From: CANJBX01 sp035556735
Lineage (GTDB): Bacteria; Pseudomonadota; Alphaproteobacteria; Rhizobiales; Xanthobacteraceae
Direction of reading: 5' to 3'
Length of the DNA: 64,000 nucleotides
Assembly (NCBI GenBank): GCA_035556735.1
Contig: DATMFF010000010.1
Location: forward strand, 1-64,000
Positions within the stretch are counted from its first letter, which is position 1, and every line of letters starts with the position of its first letter. The translations under genes were made by a program, and so were the position numbers. Positions 19,238 through 30,000 of this stretch are shown piece by piece. Below the pieces are notes generated by a model. It searched no databases and had not been told where the DNA came from. It worked only from the letters and a program-made list of their open reading frames with translations.

Positions 19238-19953
19238 GCGGCCGGAGCCTCGGGATGACTCGTGGGGGCGAGAGCGCGCCGTCTCTCCGCCACCGCCTTG
19301 CCTTGCTGCGGCCAGTGGTGAGGTACCGTAGCGCGGATTGTCGCGATCGACGAGTCCGGTCTGCGCAGGCGGGGGCGCAAGGCGCGCATGATCGGCCGGC
19401 GTTCGATCGGTCGCGGCCCGGCATTCGGCGGCAGTTTGCGTCTCGGTCTCGGCCGCAGGCGGCGGGCCGGCGAAGTCCCCCGGCGAAGCCCCCCGGCGCC
19501 GGCCGCCAAGCGGCGGCCGCGGCCTGAGTTGCGGTTTCTAATTACCGTAACCGGTAGCATGAGCCGCGAACGTGGCGCATGGGTCCATTCGGAATCCGGC
19601 CGGCTCGGCGCTGAATCCGGCATTTAGATACCGTTATCGTTACCGGATTACCTCACCGGGTAACCATCGGGAAAGTCAACAGCTCGTTGCCCTTGTGTGG
19701 ACAATTTGTGCATGGGATATCGCCGGGCGGCTCGGGCCTTGAGGGACGAGCCCAATAGCGAGTGCGGACGCATGGCGAGGTCCGCACCGTCAAATAAGAA
19801 CCGCGGCCGCCGGGCAGGGGCTGGTCGCATCCGTCAAACAACCTCGGATCGACGATAACAGGCGTCCTTACGAGAACTGAATCGGCACTCGCCTGACCGT
19901 CAACGTCGACTGGTCAGGTCCACCCGTCCGATCAACCACACAGAGGAGACTGC
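19238..19953. other. 716-base gene-free gap with TACCG/TTACCGG motifs
   Basis: No credible gene: the frames that stay open are compositionally biased and without starts. Between 19543 and 19665 there is a cluster of related motifs: an inverted repeat TACCGTAACCGGTA at 19543-19556, then TACCGTTATCGTTACCGG and CACCGGGTAACC about 85-120 bases further. These could be operator sites for the exported protein gene to the right. Confidence 0.4.
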
Positions 19954-20511
19954 ATGAGACGCGCATTCAGCGCGGCCCTGCTGGCGTTTGCCTTTCTGAG
20001 CGCCATCACGACCGCACCGGCATACGCCAGAAAAAAGCACCCTCAGACCCACTCTCAGCACCAGACTCTGACCTACGACAACAACGGTCGCGTACGGGCG
20101 GCAGCCGCCCCCGCGTGGCAATGGCAGCGCGTGGCGCCGACCGGCGCCAGCCAGGCCCGCATGACGCCGGCCGTCGGACGCGCCTCGCACGTGGCGTCGG
20201 TCGTCGGTGGCCGGCCGGCCGGCTGCCCGCGCCGCTTCTGCGGCTGCGGCGCTTCGCTCAAGCTGTTCGGGCGCATCATCCCCGAGCTCAACCTCGCCTC
20301 CAACTGGCTGCGCAAGTTCCCGCGCACCGCGCCCGCGCCGAACATGGCCGCGGCCCGGCCCGGCCACGTCATGGTGCTGCTCGAGCACATGGGCGGTGAC
20401 CAGTGGAAGGTGTACGACGCCAACTCCGGCGGCGGCCGCACCCGCATTCACGTGCGGTCGATCCGCGGCTTCGCCGTGGTCAATCCGCACACCAGCGTCG
20501 CGCGTCTGTGA
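19954..20511 (+). CDS. Exported protein of unknown function, 185 aa (intact paralogue)
   Basis: Signal peptide MRRAFSAALLAFAFLSAITTAPAYA is followed by a histidine/glutamine-rich linker and a globular carboxy domain starting about residue 88. That domain has a tri-cysteine patch (AGCPRRFCGCGASLKLFG) and a conserved end GHVMVLLEHMGGDQWKVYDANSGG followed by IHVRSIRGFAVVNP. Families with this 'YDANSGG...RGFAVVNP' ending occur in several copies in Rhizobiales; activity is unknown to me. A decayed copy of the carboxy domain lies at 33990-34173 beyond the giant adhesin. Its own terminator follows. Confidence 0.75.
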   Translation: MRRAFSAALLAFAFLSAITTAPAYARKKHPQTHSQHQTLTYDNNGRVRAAAAPAWQWQRVAPTGASQARMTPAVGRASHVASVVGGRPAGCPRRFCGCGASLKLFGRIIPELNLASNWLRKFPRTAPAPNMAAARPGHVMVLLEHMGGDQWKVYDANSGGGRTRIHVRSIRGFAVVNPHTSVARL

Positions 20512-20559
20512 CGCTCGTCCTCGCCGCGCAGCGGCGAGGGCTTACCCGAAAATGAGACA

Positions 20560-20588
20560 GCCGGCGCCGATGGGCGCCGGCTTTTTTG
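20560..20588 (+). terminator. Rho-independent terminator after the 185-aa exported protein
   Basis: Perfect stem GCCGGCGCC / GGCGCCGGC with a GATG loop, followed by TTTTTTG. The next 470 bases to the adhesin start hold no gene. Confidence 0.9.
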
Positions 20589-20863
20589 TTTCAGTCGTCG
20601 AAGGAATCCCGGGACCGCCATCGTTCGGCACGCCATGTTCCTCCGGCGTTGCGATGACTCGTTTCCAAATGCGTCGTTCGCTCTGCATGCGGGCTGTTTC
20701 GTTCCGTGAAACCAGATGGCCGGTCGCCGCCGCGTGCGGTCATGACGATGCGGCACACCGTTGCGATCGCCAACGGCCCGCTTGTGTGTGCGAATAACGC
20801 ACGTCGCACCGAAACGATTTGATTTTTCCACGCGCCATGCGAACGGCGCAGCGCATCATGGCC

Positions 20864-20875
20864 GTTGCATGCAAC
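20864..20875. promoter_or_regulatory. Palindrome GTTGCATGCAAC upstream of giant adhesin
   Basis: A perfect 12-base palindrome with a further half-site TTGCAAC 12 bases on, about 190 bases before the adhesin start. Possible operator; no regulator can be named. Confidence 0.4.
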
Positions 20876-21059
20876 AACGCTGCGGCTTGCAACAAATCCG
20901 TCAGGCGGTCGTCATCTTTACCATCCAATAACCACACGTTGTTGTTCGCGGGGCTCGTCGAAACAGGTCCCCCGCTCAGTTTTGAAGCCCACTTCGGTCC
21001 CGCATTTGGCGTGCTTGCCGCGCAACGGCGAATTGCGCCCTTCATCTGGAGAACTCGTC

Positions 21060-24000
21060 ATGGCACTCGGTCCCGGCTCGATCGCGTTCGTCGGCTTCAA
21101 CGCGGACGGCAATGACAATCTCGCGTTCGTCGTCCTGCAGGACATCGCGGCGGGCACCGTCATCACCTTCACCGACAACGAGTGGGTCGGCAGCGCCTTC
21201 AACACCGGCGAATCCACCTGGACCTGGACCGCGACGAGCGACCTCGCCGCCGGCGCGGTCGTGACCATGGACAATCTCGCGGCCGGCCAAACCGCGACCA
21301 GCAACCTCGGCACGATCAGCTACAGCGAGGACACGGTCCGCGACATCGACCCCAAGTCGCCCACGAACTACCTGGAGGGCGAGACGGTCTACGCCTACGT
21401 CGGCAGCGCGTCGTCTCCGACGTTCCTCACCGCCATCAGCAACGGCTCCTTCTCCCTGGATGAGATCGGGCGCATCGTCGGGACGGGCCTCACAAATGGT
21501 GAGACCGCCAGAGCCATTCAGTCGGGAGACGTTGCCGCCTACACCGGTCCCCGTATCACGGGCGGCGATTTCTCCAATTTCTTGAAGATGATCAACAGCC
21601 CCAGCAATTGGGCCGTCGAGCAGGGCGACGGCGACCAGAGCGCGAACGGAACCGCGCCCGACGCGCCCTTCTCGACGGCATCGTTCGTCATCGACCCCCA
21701 CGCCCAGAAGATCGCCTTTAGCGCCGATTCGCTGGTCGTCACGCACGAGGAAGGCGACAGCGGCGCGACGACCTACACGTTCACGGTGGAGCGGACCAAC
21801 GGCACGACGGGCGCCGTCAGTTTCTCGGGCGCGTTCGCGCGCGGCACCACGCTGCCCGCCGATTACGTCGGGGGGCTGCCGCCGACGACGTTCTCGGGCA
21901 CCATTGCCGAAGGTGAGTCGTCCGCGACGGTGACGATCACCATCGCCGGCGAGACCGCCTTCGAAGCGGACGAGAGCTTCTCGCTGATGCTGCGAAGCGC
22001 AACGAACGGCGCCGCGACCGTCTATCTGAGCCCGGTCGCGGACGAGCTCAAGGCGACCGGCATCGTCGTCAACGACGATACACGGCAGCTCATCGGTTTC
22101 GCCGCCGATTCGGCCAACGTCTTCGTCACCGAAGGGCATGACGGAACGAAGGTCTTGACCTTCACCATCGAGCGCACCGGCAATGGCGGCACGGTCGGCG
22201 ATGTCGCCTTCACGGGCACCTTCGCCGCAGACGCGACGGATGCCGGGGATTTCGGCGGCACGCTACCGATGACCTTCAGCGGGGTCATTCCCGACGGTCA
22301 GGCCTCGACGACCGTCTCCATCACCATTTCCGGTGACGCGGCTGCGGAGATCAACGAACGGTTCGGCCTCACCCTGACGTCAGCGACCAACCCCGCCGCG
22401 CAGAACATCGCGCTCGGCACCAAGAAGGCGCAGGGCTGGATCCTCAACGACGATGGTCCGCTCGTGGTCCATTCCGGGGAGACGGTCAGCCAGGCCATCG
22501 GCCTCTCGGGAGACGCGACCCTCACCATCGAGCAGGGCGGCACCGTGGCCGGCGGCTTCAGCCTGGCCGGCGAAGACCTCGACGTCACGATCGATAACGC
22601 CGGCCTCGTCTCCGAAGCGGAGTTCACCTACAGCAACGGCAACGGGCGTCTCACCATCAACAACGCGCAGACGGGTGTCATCGCCGACCAGGTCAAGCTG
22701 CCGTCCTTCATCGTCAACGACAGCCTGGAGGTGACGATCAACAACGCCGGGACGATCGCGGGCGGACACAAGTCGATCCGCAGCGAGGGCAACTTCGGCT
22801 ACTCGCAGCTGACCATCAACAACCTCGCCACCGGTGTCATCAACAGCGGCGCCGACAACGCGACCGGCATCGAGATCGAAGGCAAGACCACGATCAACAA
22901 TGCCGGCGTGATCATGGTGCCCGCGCAGGCCGGCACGACGAGCGCCGGCAAGGAGGGGATCGAGTACCACGGCACCGGAAATCTCATCCACAACCTCGCC
23001 GGCGGCTGGATCGAGGGCTCGCATCACGCCGTGACCGGCGACGAGAGCGCCGTCATCATCAACGAAGCCGGCGGCACGATGATCGGCCGCAACGGCTCCG
23101 CCGTGAACATCGACAATGACGCCGGCGAAGAGGACACCGTCACCGTCATCAACCGCGGCCTGATGCAGGGCAAGTCGCAACATTACGCCGACAGCGACGG
23201 CGATGCGGTCGACGTGGACGGCCGCGTGATCGTCGAGAACTGGGGCACCATCGAAGGGCTCGGCCACAACGGCTACCACAAGGGCGAGCCGAACGTGTCG
23301 GAGGCCATCGCAGCCGGCGCGGCCGTCATCACCAATCACGAGGGCGGTACGCTCTATGGCTACGGTCGGGCGATCCAGATCGACAATTCCAGCAACGGGG
23401 ACGCCTTTGCGGCCACGACGATCGTCAACGCCGGCACCATCAAGGGCGACGGCAACCTGCCGACGGGCGTCACGCCCGAAGAGGTTGCCCAGTTCGCGCA
23501 GCGCATCCAGGGCGGAGAGGCGATCGATATCGTCGGCAGGAATGCCGACAGCCTGACCAACAGCGGGCAGATCGTCGGCGGCGTGAAGATGGGCGGCGGC
23601 GATGACACCGTCACCAACAGCGGCAGCATGACCGCGACCGGCGGTTCGGCGGTGGATCTGGGCGACGGCGATGACGTGTTCAATGCCCATGCCGGCTCGG
23701 CGGTGGCGGGCCTGCTCGACGGCGGGGACGGTGCCGACACGCTCAACCTCGAGGGCAGCGGCGAGGGCACGCTCGGCCCGGTGAGCAACATCGAGACGGT
23801 GAACGTCAAAGGTGGCGACTGGACGCTCGGCAGCGACGGCTTCGCGACCGTCAACTTCCATGCCGGCGCGCAGACGCTGCGCTTCTCCGCGACGGCCACG
23901 GCGGACGGCGACATCGACGGAGTCATTGCCGGTCTCGGCCTCGGCGACGCGATCAACCTGCACGGGATCGGGACGGCCACCTCCGCGACGCTCGGCGCGG

Positions 24001-27000
24001 GCAACGTGCTCACGATCGACGGCGGCGCGAATGGTCCGATCACCCTGCAGCTTGATCCGGCGCAGGACTTCACCGGCAAGACGTTCACGCTGGCCGCGGA
24101 CGGCAACGGCGGCACCACGCTGACGCTCGATCTCGGTCCCGGCTCGATCGCGTTCACCGGCTACAACTCGGATGGCAACGACGCCCTCGCGTTCGTTGCG
24201 CTGACCGACCTTCCCGCAGGAACGGTGATCTACTTCACGGATAACGAGTGGCGGGGAACGGCATTTAACACCGGCGAAAGCGTATGGAGCTGGACCGCGA
24301 CCCAGGACGTGGCGGCCGGCACCATCGTCACGATGAATTCGCAGATCTCCGGCGCACTGACCAGCAATCTCGGCAATGCCGAGCATTTGGCCGCGCCCGG
24401 CCTGGGCCTCACCGGTGCCGGCGAGGTCGTATACGCCTACGTCGGCAGCGCGAATGCGCCGACCACCTTCCTGACCGCCTTTGCCAACGATTCGCTGCTC
24501 GCCGATGGCGCCACGCTCTCCGGCACCGGCCTCGTCGAGGGGCTCACGGCCGTCTCGCTCGATTCGTACAATCCGGCGCCCGACATCGCCGCCTATGACG
24601 GCCCGCGCCTCGGCTCGGAGAACTTCGCCGACTACCTGTCGCTGATCAACAACCCGGCCAATTGGGTTCAGCAGGACGGCGGCGGTGACCAGAGCGGTGA
24701 TGGCATCACGCCCGACCTGCCGTTCAGCCTGGCCGGATTCTCCGACGATCCCGCCGTCCAGGTGGTCAATGTCGCGGCCGGCTCGCTGGCTGTGTCGCAG
24801 GCGGAAGGCGACAGCGGCGAAACCATGCTGACCTTCACCATCGAGCGGAGCGGAGGGACCACCGGCACGGTGAATTTCTCCGGAACGATCACGCCGCGCG
24901 GCACCACACGCGCCGACGATTTCGGCGGAACGCTGCCGGCCACGTTCAGCGGCACGATCGCCGACGGCGCGACGTCCGGAACGGTAACGATCCATGTGTC
25001 CGGAGACGTGACCTTCGAGGCCGACGATGCGTTCGTGCTGTCGCTGACCGGCGTTGCGAGCTCCGACGTCAGCGCGGTGCTCGGGACCAGCATCAGCGCG
25101 ACCGGGACGATCGCCAATGACGACCCCGCGCCGGTCCAGATCGCCTTCGTCGGCTTGAACGCGGACGGGACCGACAATGTCGCCTTCGTTGCGGTCTCCG
25201 ACATTCCGGCGGGCACGGTCATCCACTTCACTGTCAACGCGTGGCAGGGTGACAGCTTCAATACCGGCGAGGGAGTGTGGAGCTGGACCGCTGATGCGGC
25301 CGTCTCGGCCGGCACCATCGTCACCATGGACGACCTGAATTCCGGCGCCGCGACCAGCAATCTCGGCACCATTACATTCTCGTCGCCGGCGGGCGCCGAG
25401 CTCGATCACAGCGTGCTCGAGGTGGTCTATGCCTATCTCGGGACGCCGGATCAGCCCGAAGGCTTCCTGACCGCCATCGCCACCGGCGCGATCAATCAGC
25501 AGAACCCATTGCTGGCCAATACCGGCCTGACGCTCGGGGTCAACGCGATCGCGCTCGGAAGCCTCGCCGCCGATGCGGACGTCGCCTATTACAATGGGCC
25601 GCGCACCGGCTTCACCGACGTCGCGGCGTATCTGCCGCAAATTCACGACCCGGCGAACTGGATCGTCCAGGACAACGACCAAGCCGACAACAGCGCCGAC
25701 GGCATCGCGCCCGACGTGCCGTTGCCCGCGATGCCGTTCTCGACCGATCCGACGGTGCAGGTCGTCGAGTTCGCGGCCGGCTCGTTCGCGGTCTCGCAGT
25801 CTGAAGGTGATGCCGGCGCCAGCGTGACGTTCACTTTCACGGTCGAGCGCACCAACGGGACGACCGGTGATCTGACCTTCACCGCGCTCGTGATGTCCGA
25901 TGATTTCGTCGGAGCGGCCGGACCGGAGGATTTCGGCGGCGCGTTCCCGACAGCGACCGGTACGATCCTCGACGGCCAGACCTCGACGACCGTGTCGATC
26001 ACGGTGGCAGGAGACGCGCTCTACGAGGTCGACGAGAAGTTCAGGCTGGTGCTGCAGTCGGCCTCGAATCCGAATGCGAGCAGCGTCGTTCTGGGCAACG
26101 ACTTCATCGCGGTCGGCACAATCGCTAATGATGACGCCGAGCCATCGGTGATCCATGCGGGAGAAACCGTCACCCGCACCATCCTGCTGAGCAACGGTGA
26201 TGATCTCACCGTGGAAGCGGGCGGCGTTCTCGACCTCAAGACGCCGACGGCCAGCGTCACCAACCATTCGGTGCTCATCTGGTCCGGCACCGGCGACAGC
26301 GTCGTCAACAACTATGGTTCCATCCTCGGGCCGGAGACATCGCAGGCCCGCGTGGTCCGCACGGAGTCGAATACCAGCGGATCGTTCACCTTCAACAATC
26401 ATGAAGGCGGTTACGTCTACGGCGACCTGACCTTCAGCTCGTCCATTGCGCCGGGCACGGTGATCACCATCAACAATGCCGGGACGATCGACGCGCCGTA
26501 CCGTGCGGTCGAGATGACCTCGTCGGCCAATAACGGCCAGATCACGCTCAACAACCTGGCCACCGGTGTGATCACCGGCGACCGCGCGGGCCAGGACATC
26601 ATCCGCGGCGGCAAGAACGTCGTCATCAACAATGCCGGCCAGATCGTGGCGGCAGCGGACGCGGACGGCCAGTACGGCGGCGACGCCATCGACTATCAAA
26701 ACGGAACCGGAGGTGTGGTCCACAATTTCTCGGGCGGATACATCGAGGGATCGCGTCACGCCATCACCGGTGATCGCGGCATCACCGTGATCAACGATCT
26801 CAACGGTGTGATCGTCGGCCGCAACGGGTCGGCCGTGAATATCGACAATGGCTCCGCCGAATCCGACCGCGTGTTCGTCACCAACCACGGCACGCTGCGC
26901 GGCCAATCGATGACCTATAGCGACAGCGACGGCGATGCCATCGACACGGACGGCCTCGCCACCATCGAGAACTACGGCAGCATCGAGGGTCTCGGCCACA

Positions 27001-30000
27001 ACGGCTACCACGACGGCGAGCCGAATATCTCGGAGGCGATCGCCATCGGCGGCGGCACCATCAACAACTATGCCGGCGCGACCATCTCCGGCTACGGCCG
27101 CGCCATCCAGATCGACAACAGCGAGAATGGCCCGGCGTTCGCGGCCACGACGATCTACAACGAGGGCACCATCCGCGGCGACGGCAACGATCCCGCCGGG
27201 GTCAGCCCCGAGGACGCGGCCGCCTATGCGGTCACCGGCGATGAGGCGGTGAACCTGGTCGGCAACTGGGCCGATACCATCACCAACAAGGGTGCGATCG
27301 TCGGCGGCGTCGACATGGGCGGCGGCGACGACACGCTCACCAACAGCGGCAGCATGACCGCGACCGGCGGCTCGGCGGTGGATCTGGGCGACGGCAATGA
27401 CACGCTGACCAACACCGGCATCATCGCCGGCGACGTGCTGATGGGCGGCGGCGACGACCTGTTCGTTGCCGTGAACGGCTCGACCGTCACCGGCACGATC
27501 GACGGCGGCGAGGGCGAGGACGAGCTGCGGCTGACCGGCGCAGGTCTGGGCGCGCTCGGGGTCAACACCGGCTTCGAGCGCCTGGACGTGCAGGGCGGCT
27601 TCTGGACGACCCTTGCGCCCGCAGCCTACGACGAGGTCCACGTCGCCGTCGGCGCCAGCATGCGCTCCGGCCTGTCGCTCACGGACGGCGGTGCGCTCAC
27701 GGTCGACGTGGGCGGCTCGGTCATGGTGACGACCGGCGCGGCGGTCAGTACCGCAGGTTCGGCGCAGGTCGCCAACGCGGGCCTGATCGCCGGACTTGGT
27801 CTGGCGGATGCGCCGCTCGTGGTGGTCGGCGGCGGCTCGATCGACAACACCCTGGGCGGCACTATCCTCGCGCAGGGTACCGCCATCTCGGTGGGCAATG
27901 GCGGCGACGCCGTCGCCGCAGTCGCGATCAGCAACGACGGCACCATCCACTCCATGAGCGGCGAGGCCATCGCCATCGCCGGCGAGCACGACGACACGCT
28001 CGCCAATCGCGGCATCATCCAGGGCTCGGTCGCGCTCGGTGGCGGCGGCGACACACTCGTCAACCGCGGCAGCATCGTCGGCAACGTGGCGCTCGGCGAC
28101 GGCGACGATTCCCTCACCATCCACCGCGGCTCGAGCATCACCGGCACGATCGATGCAGGCGAGGGATATGACGAGGTGCGCCTCGTCGGGGACAGTCTGG
28201 CAGGGGGCACCCTCGGCGCCGTGGCCGGGTTCGAGAAGCTCGTGGTCGAGGAGGGCGCGTGGTCGATCGCCGGCAGCGCGGCCTATTCAGAGATCACCGT
28301 GCAGGACGGCGCGGCGATCACCAGCAGCGTGCTCGTCGATGGCAACGACCACCTGACCGTGGAAGCCGGCGGAGCCATCGAGAACGGTGTCCAGATCGCC
28401 GATCACACGACCGGCGTCGTGATCGACAACGCCGGCACGATCCGCGCCGGCCTCGGCGGCACCGTCATCGGCCAGGCAGGTCAATTGAACACCGGTGATA
28501 TCACCATCGTGAATCGCGAATCCGGTTCGATCCATGCGGACAGCGGTCAGGGCGCCGTTTATCTGCGCTCCGCGGACAATTTCGGGTCGAACAGCAAGTT
28601 CGTGCTCGACAACGCGGGCCGCATTGACACTTCGGACGGAACGGTGATCCGGCTCACGAATCTCACCTTCGACAGCATCGTCATCCATAACCGGCAGACG
28701 GGCGAGATTATCGGCAGCACGGCCAGCTACGACGTCATCCGTGCAGCCGAGGGCATTCACGCCATCGATGACTGGGCGGGCAATCCGGATCTCGTCAAGA
28801 TTTTCAACGACGGCGTGATCAAGCATCTACCCGACACGGCCGATGCGGCGGGCGGCGACGCAATCGACTTCGCAAGCGGCGGCGGCACGGTCGTCAACTC
28901 GGCGACCGGCCTGATCGAGGGGTCGCGCCACGGCATCACCGGAAAGCGCGCTGCGATTGTCGAGAACGACGGTGTCATCATCGGCCGCAGCGGTTCCGCG
29001 GTGAACATCGACAACGATGACAGCGAGGAGCAGCGCGTCCATGTGGTCAACCGCGGAACGATGCAGGGCCGCTCGGTGGCGTATGAAAACAGCGACGGCG
29101 ACGCAATCGACGTCGACGGCCTGCTGACGCTCGACAACTACGGCTCCATCGAAGGCCTCGGCCACTACGGCTACCACAGCGGCGAGCCGAACGTGTCCGA
29201 GGGCGTGGCCGTCGGCGGCGGCATCATCAACAACTACGCCGGTGGCACGATCTATGGCTACGGCCGCGCCATCCAGATCGACGACAGCGAGAACGGCGAA
29301 GCGTTTGGCGCCACGGCCATCACCAACGCGGGCCTCATCAAGGGCGACGGACATCTTCCCGCCGGTGTCACGCCGGAGGACGTTGCGCAGTTCGCGGGCC
29401 GCCTCCAGGGAGGTGAAGCGATCAACATCGTCGGCCATTTTGCCGACAGCCTCACCAATTCGGGCACGATCGTCGGCGGCGTCAGGATGGGCGGGGGCGA
29501 CGACACGCTCACCAACAGCGGCACGATGACGGCGACCGGCGGCTCGGCGATCGACATGGGCGAGGGCGACGACACGCTGAATGTGCTCGTCGGCTCGGCC
29601 ATCGCCGGCGCGATCCTCGGCGGGGCCGGCCACGACACCGTCAATCTGGGCGGCGTCGGCGCGGGCGCGTTCGGTGCGGCGACCGGCTTCGAAGATCTCG
29701 TGGTTGAGGAAGGCACCTGGTCTGTCGCGGGCACGTCGGCCTATGCGGACATCACCGTGCAGGACGGCGCGACGTTGTCGGGTCCCGTCGAGCTGACGGG
29801 TGACCACACGCTCACGATCGAGCAGGGCGGCGTGCTCGCTGCGATATCGCCGGGCGACAACGCGATCGAGTTCAGCGGTCCGCTCACCGGCGCGACCATC
29901 GACAACGCCGGGACCATCACCGGCCAGTTCGCCGGGACGTTCGACGGCCTCGAGCACTCGTTCACGCTGCTCAACCGCGAGAGCGGCGTCATCCGCTTCG

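Noticed and set aside
20865..21059. 65-codon amino-terminal extension of the adhesin
   Set aside because: No ribosome site, unusual composition, overlaps the upstream palindrome; ATG 21060 has TGGAGA and begins exactly at the first domain.
22380..28124. 1,914-codon open frame antisense to the adhesin
   Set aside because: High GC and repeat structure keep antisense frames open; the sequence is low-complexity with no domain. Same for the long antisense frame at 28827-32981 and those opposite fumA, alaS and purL.
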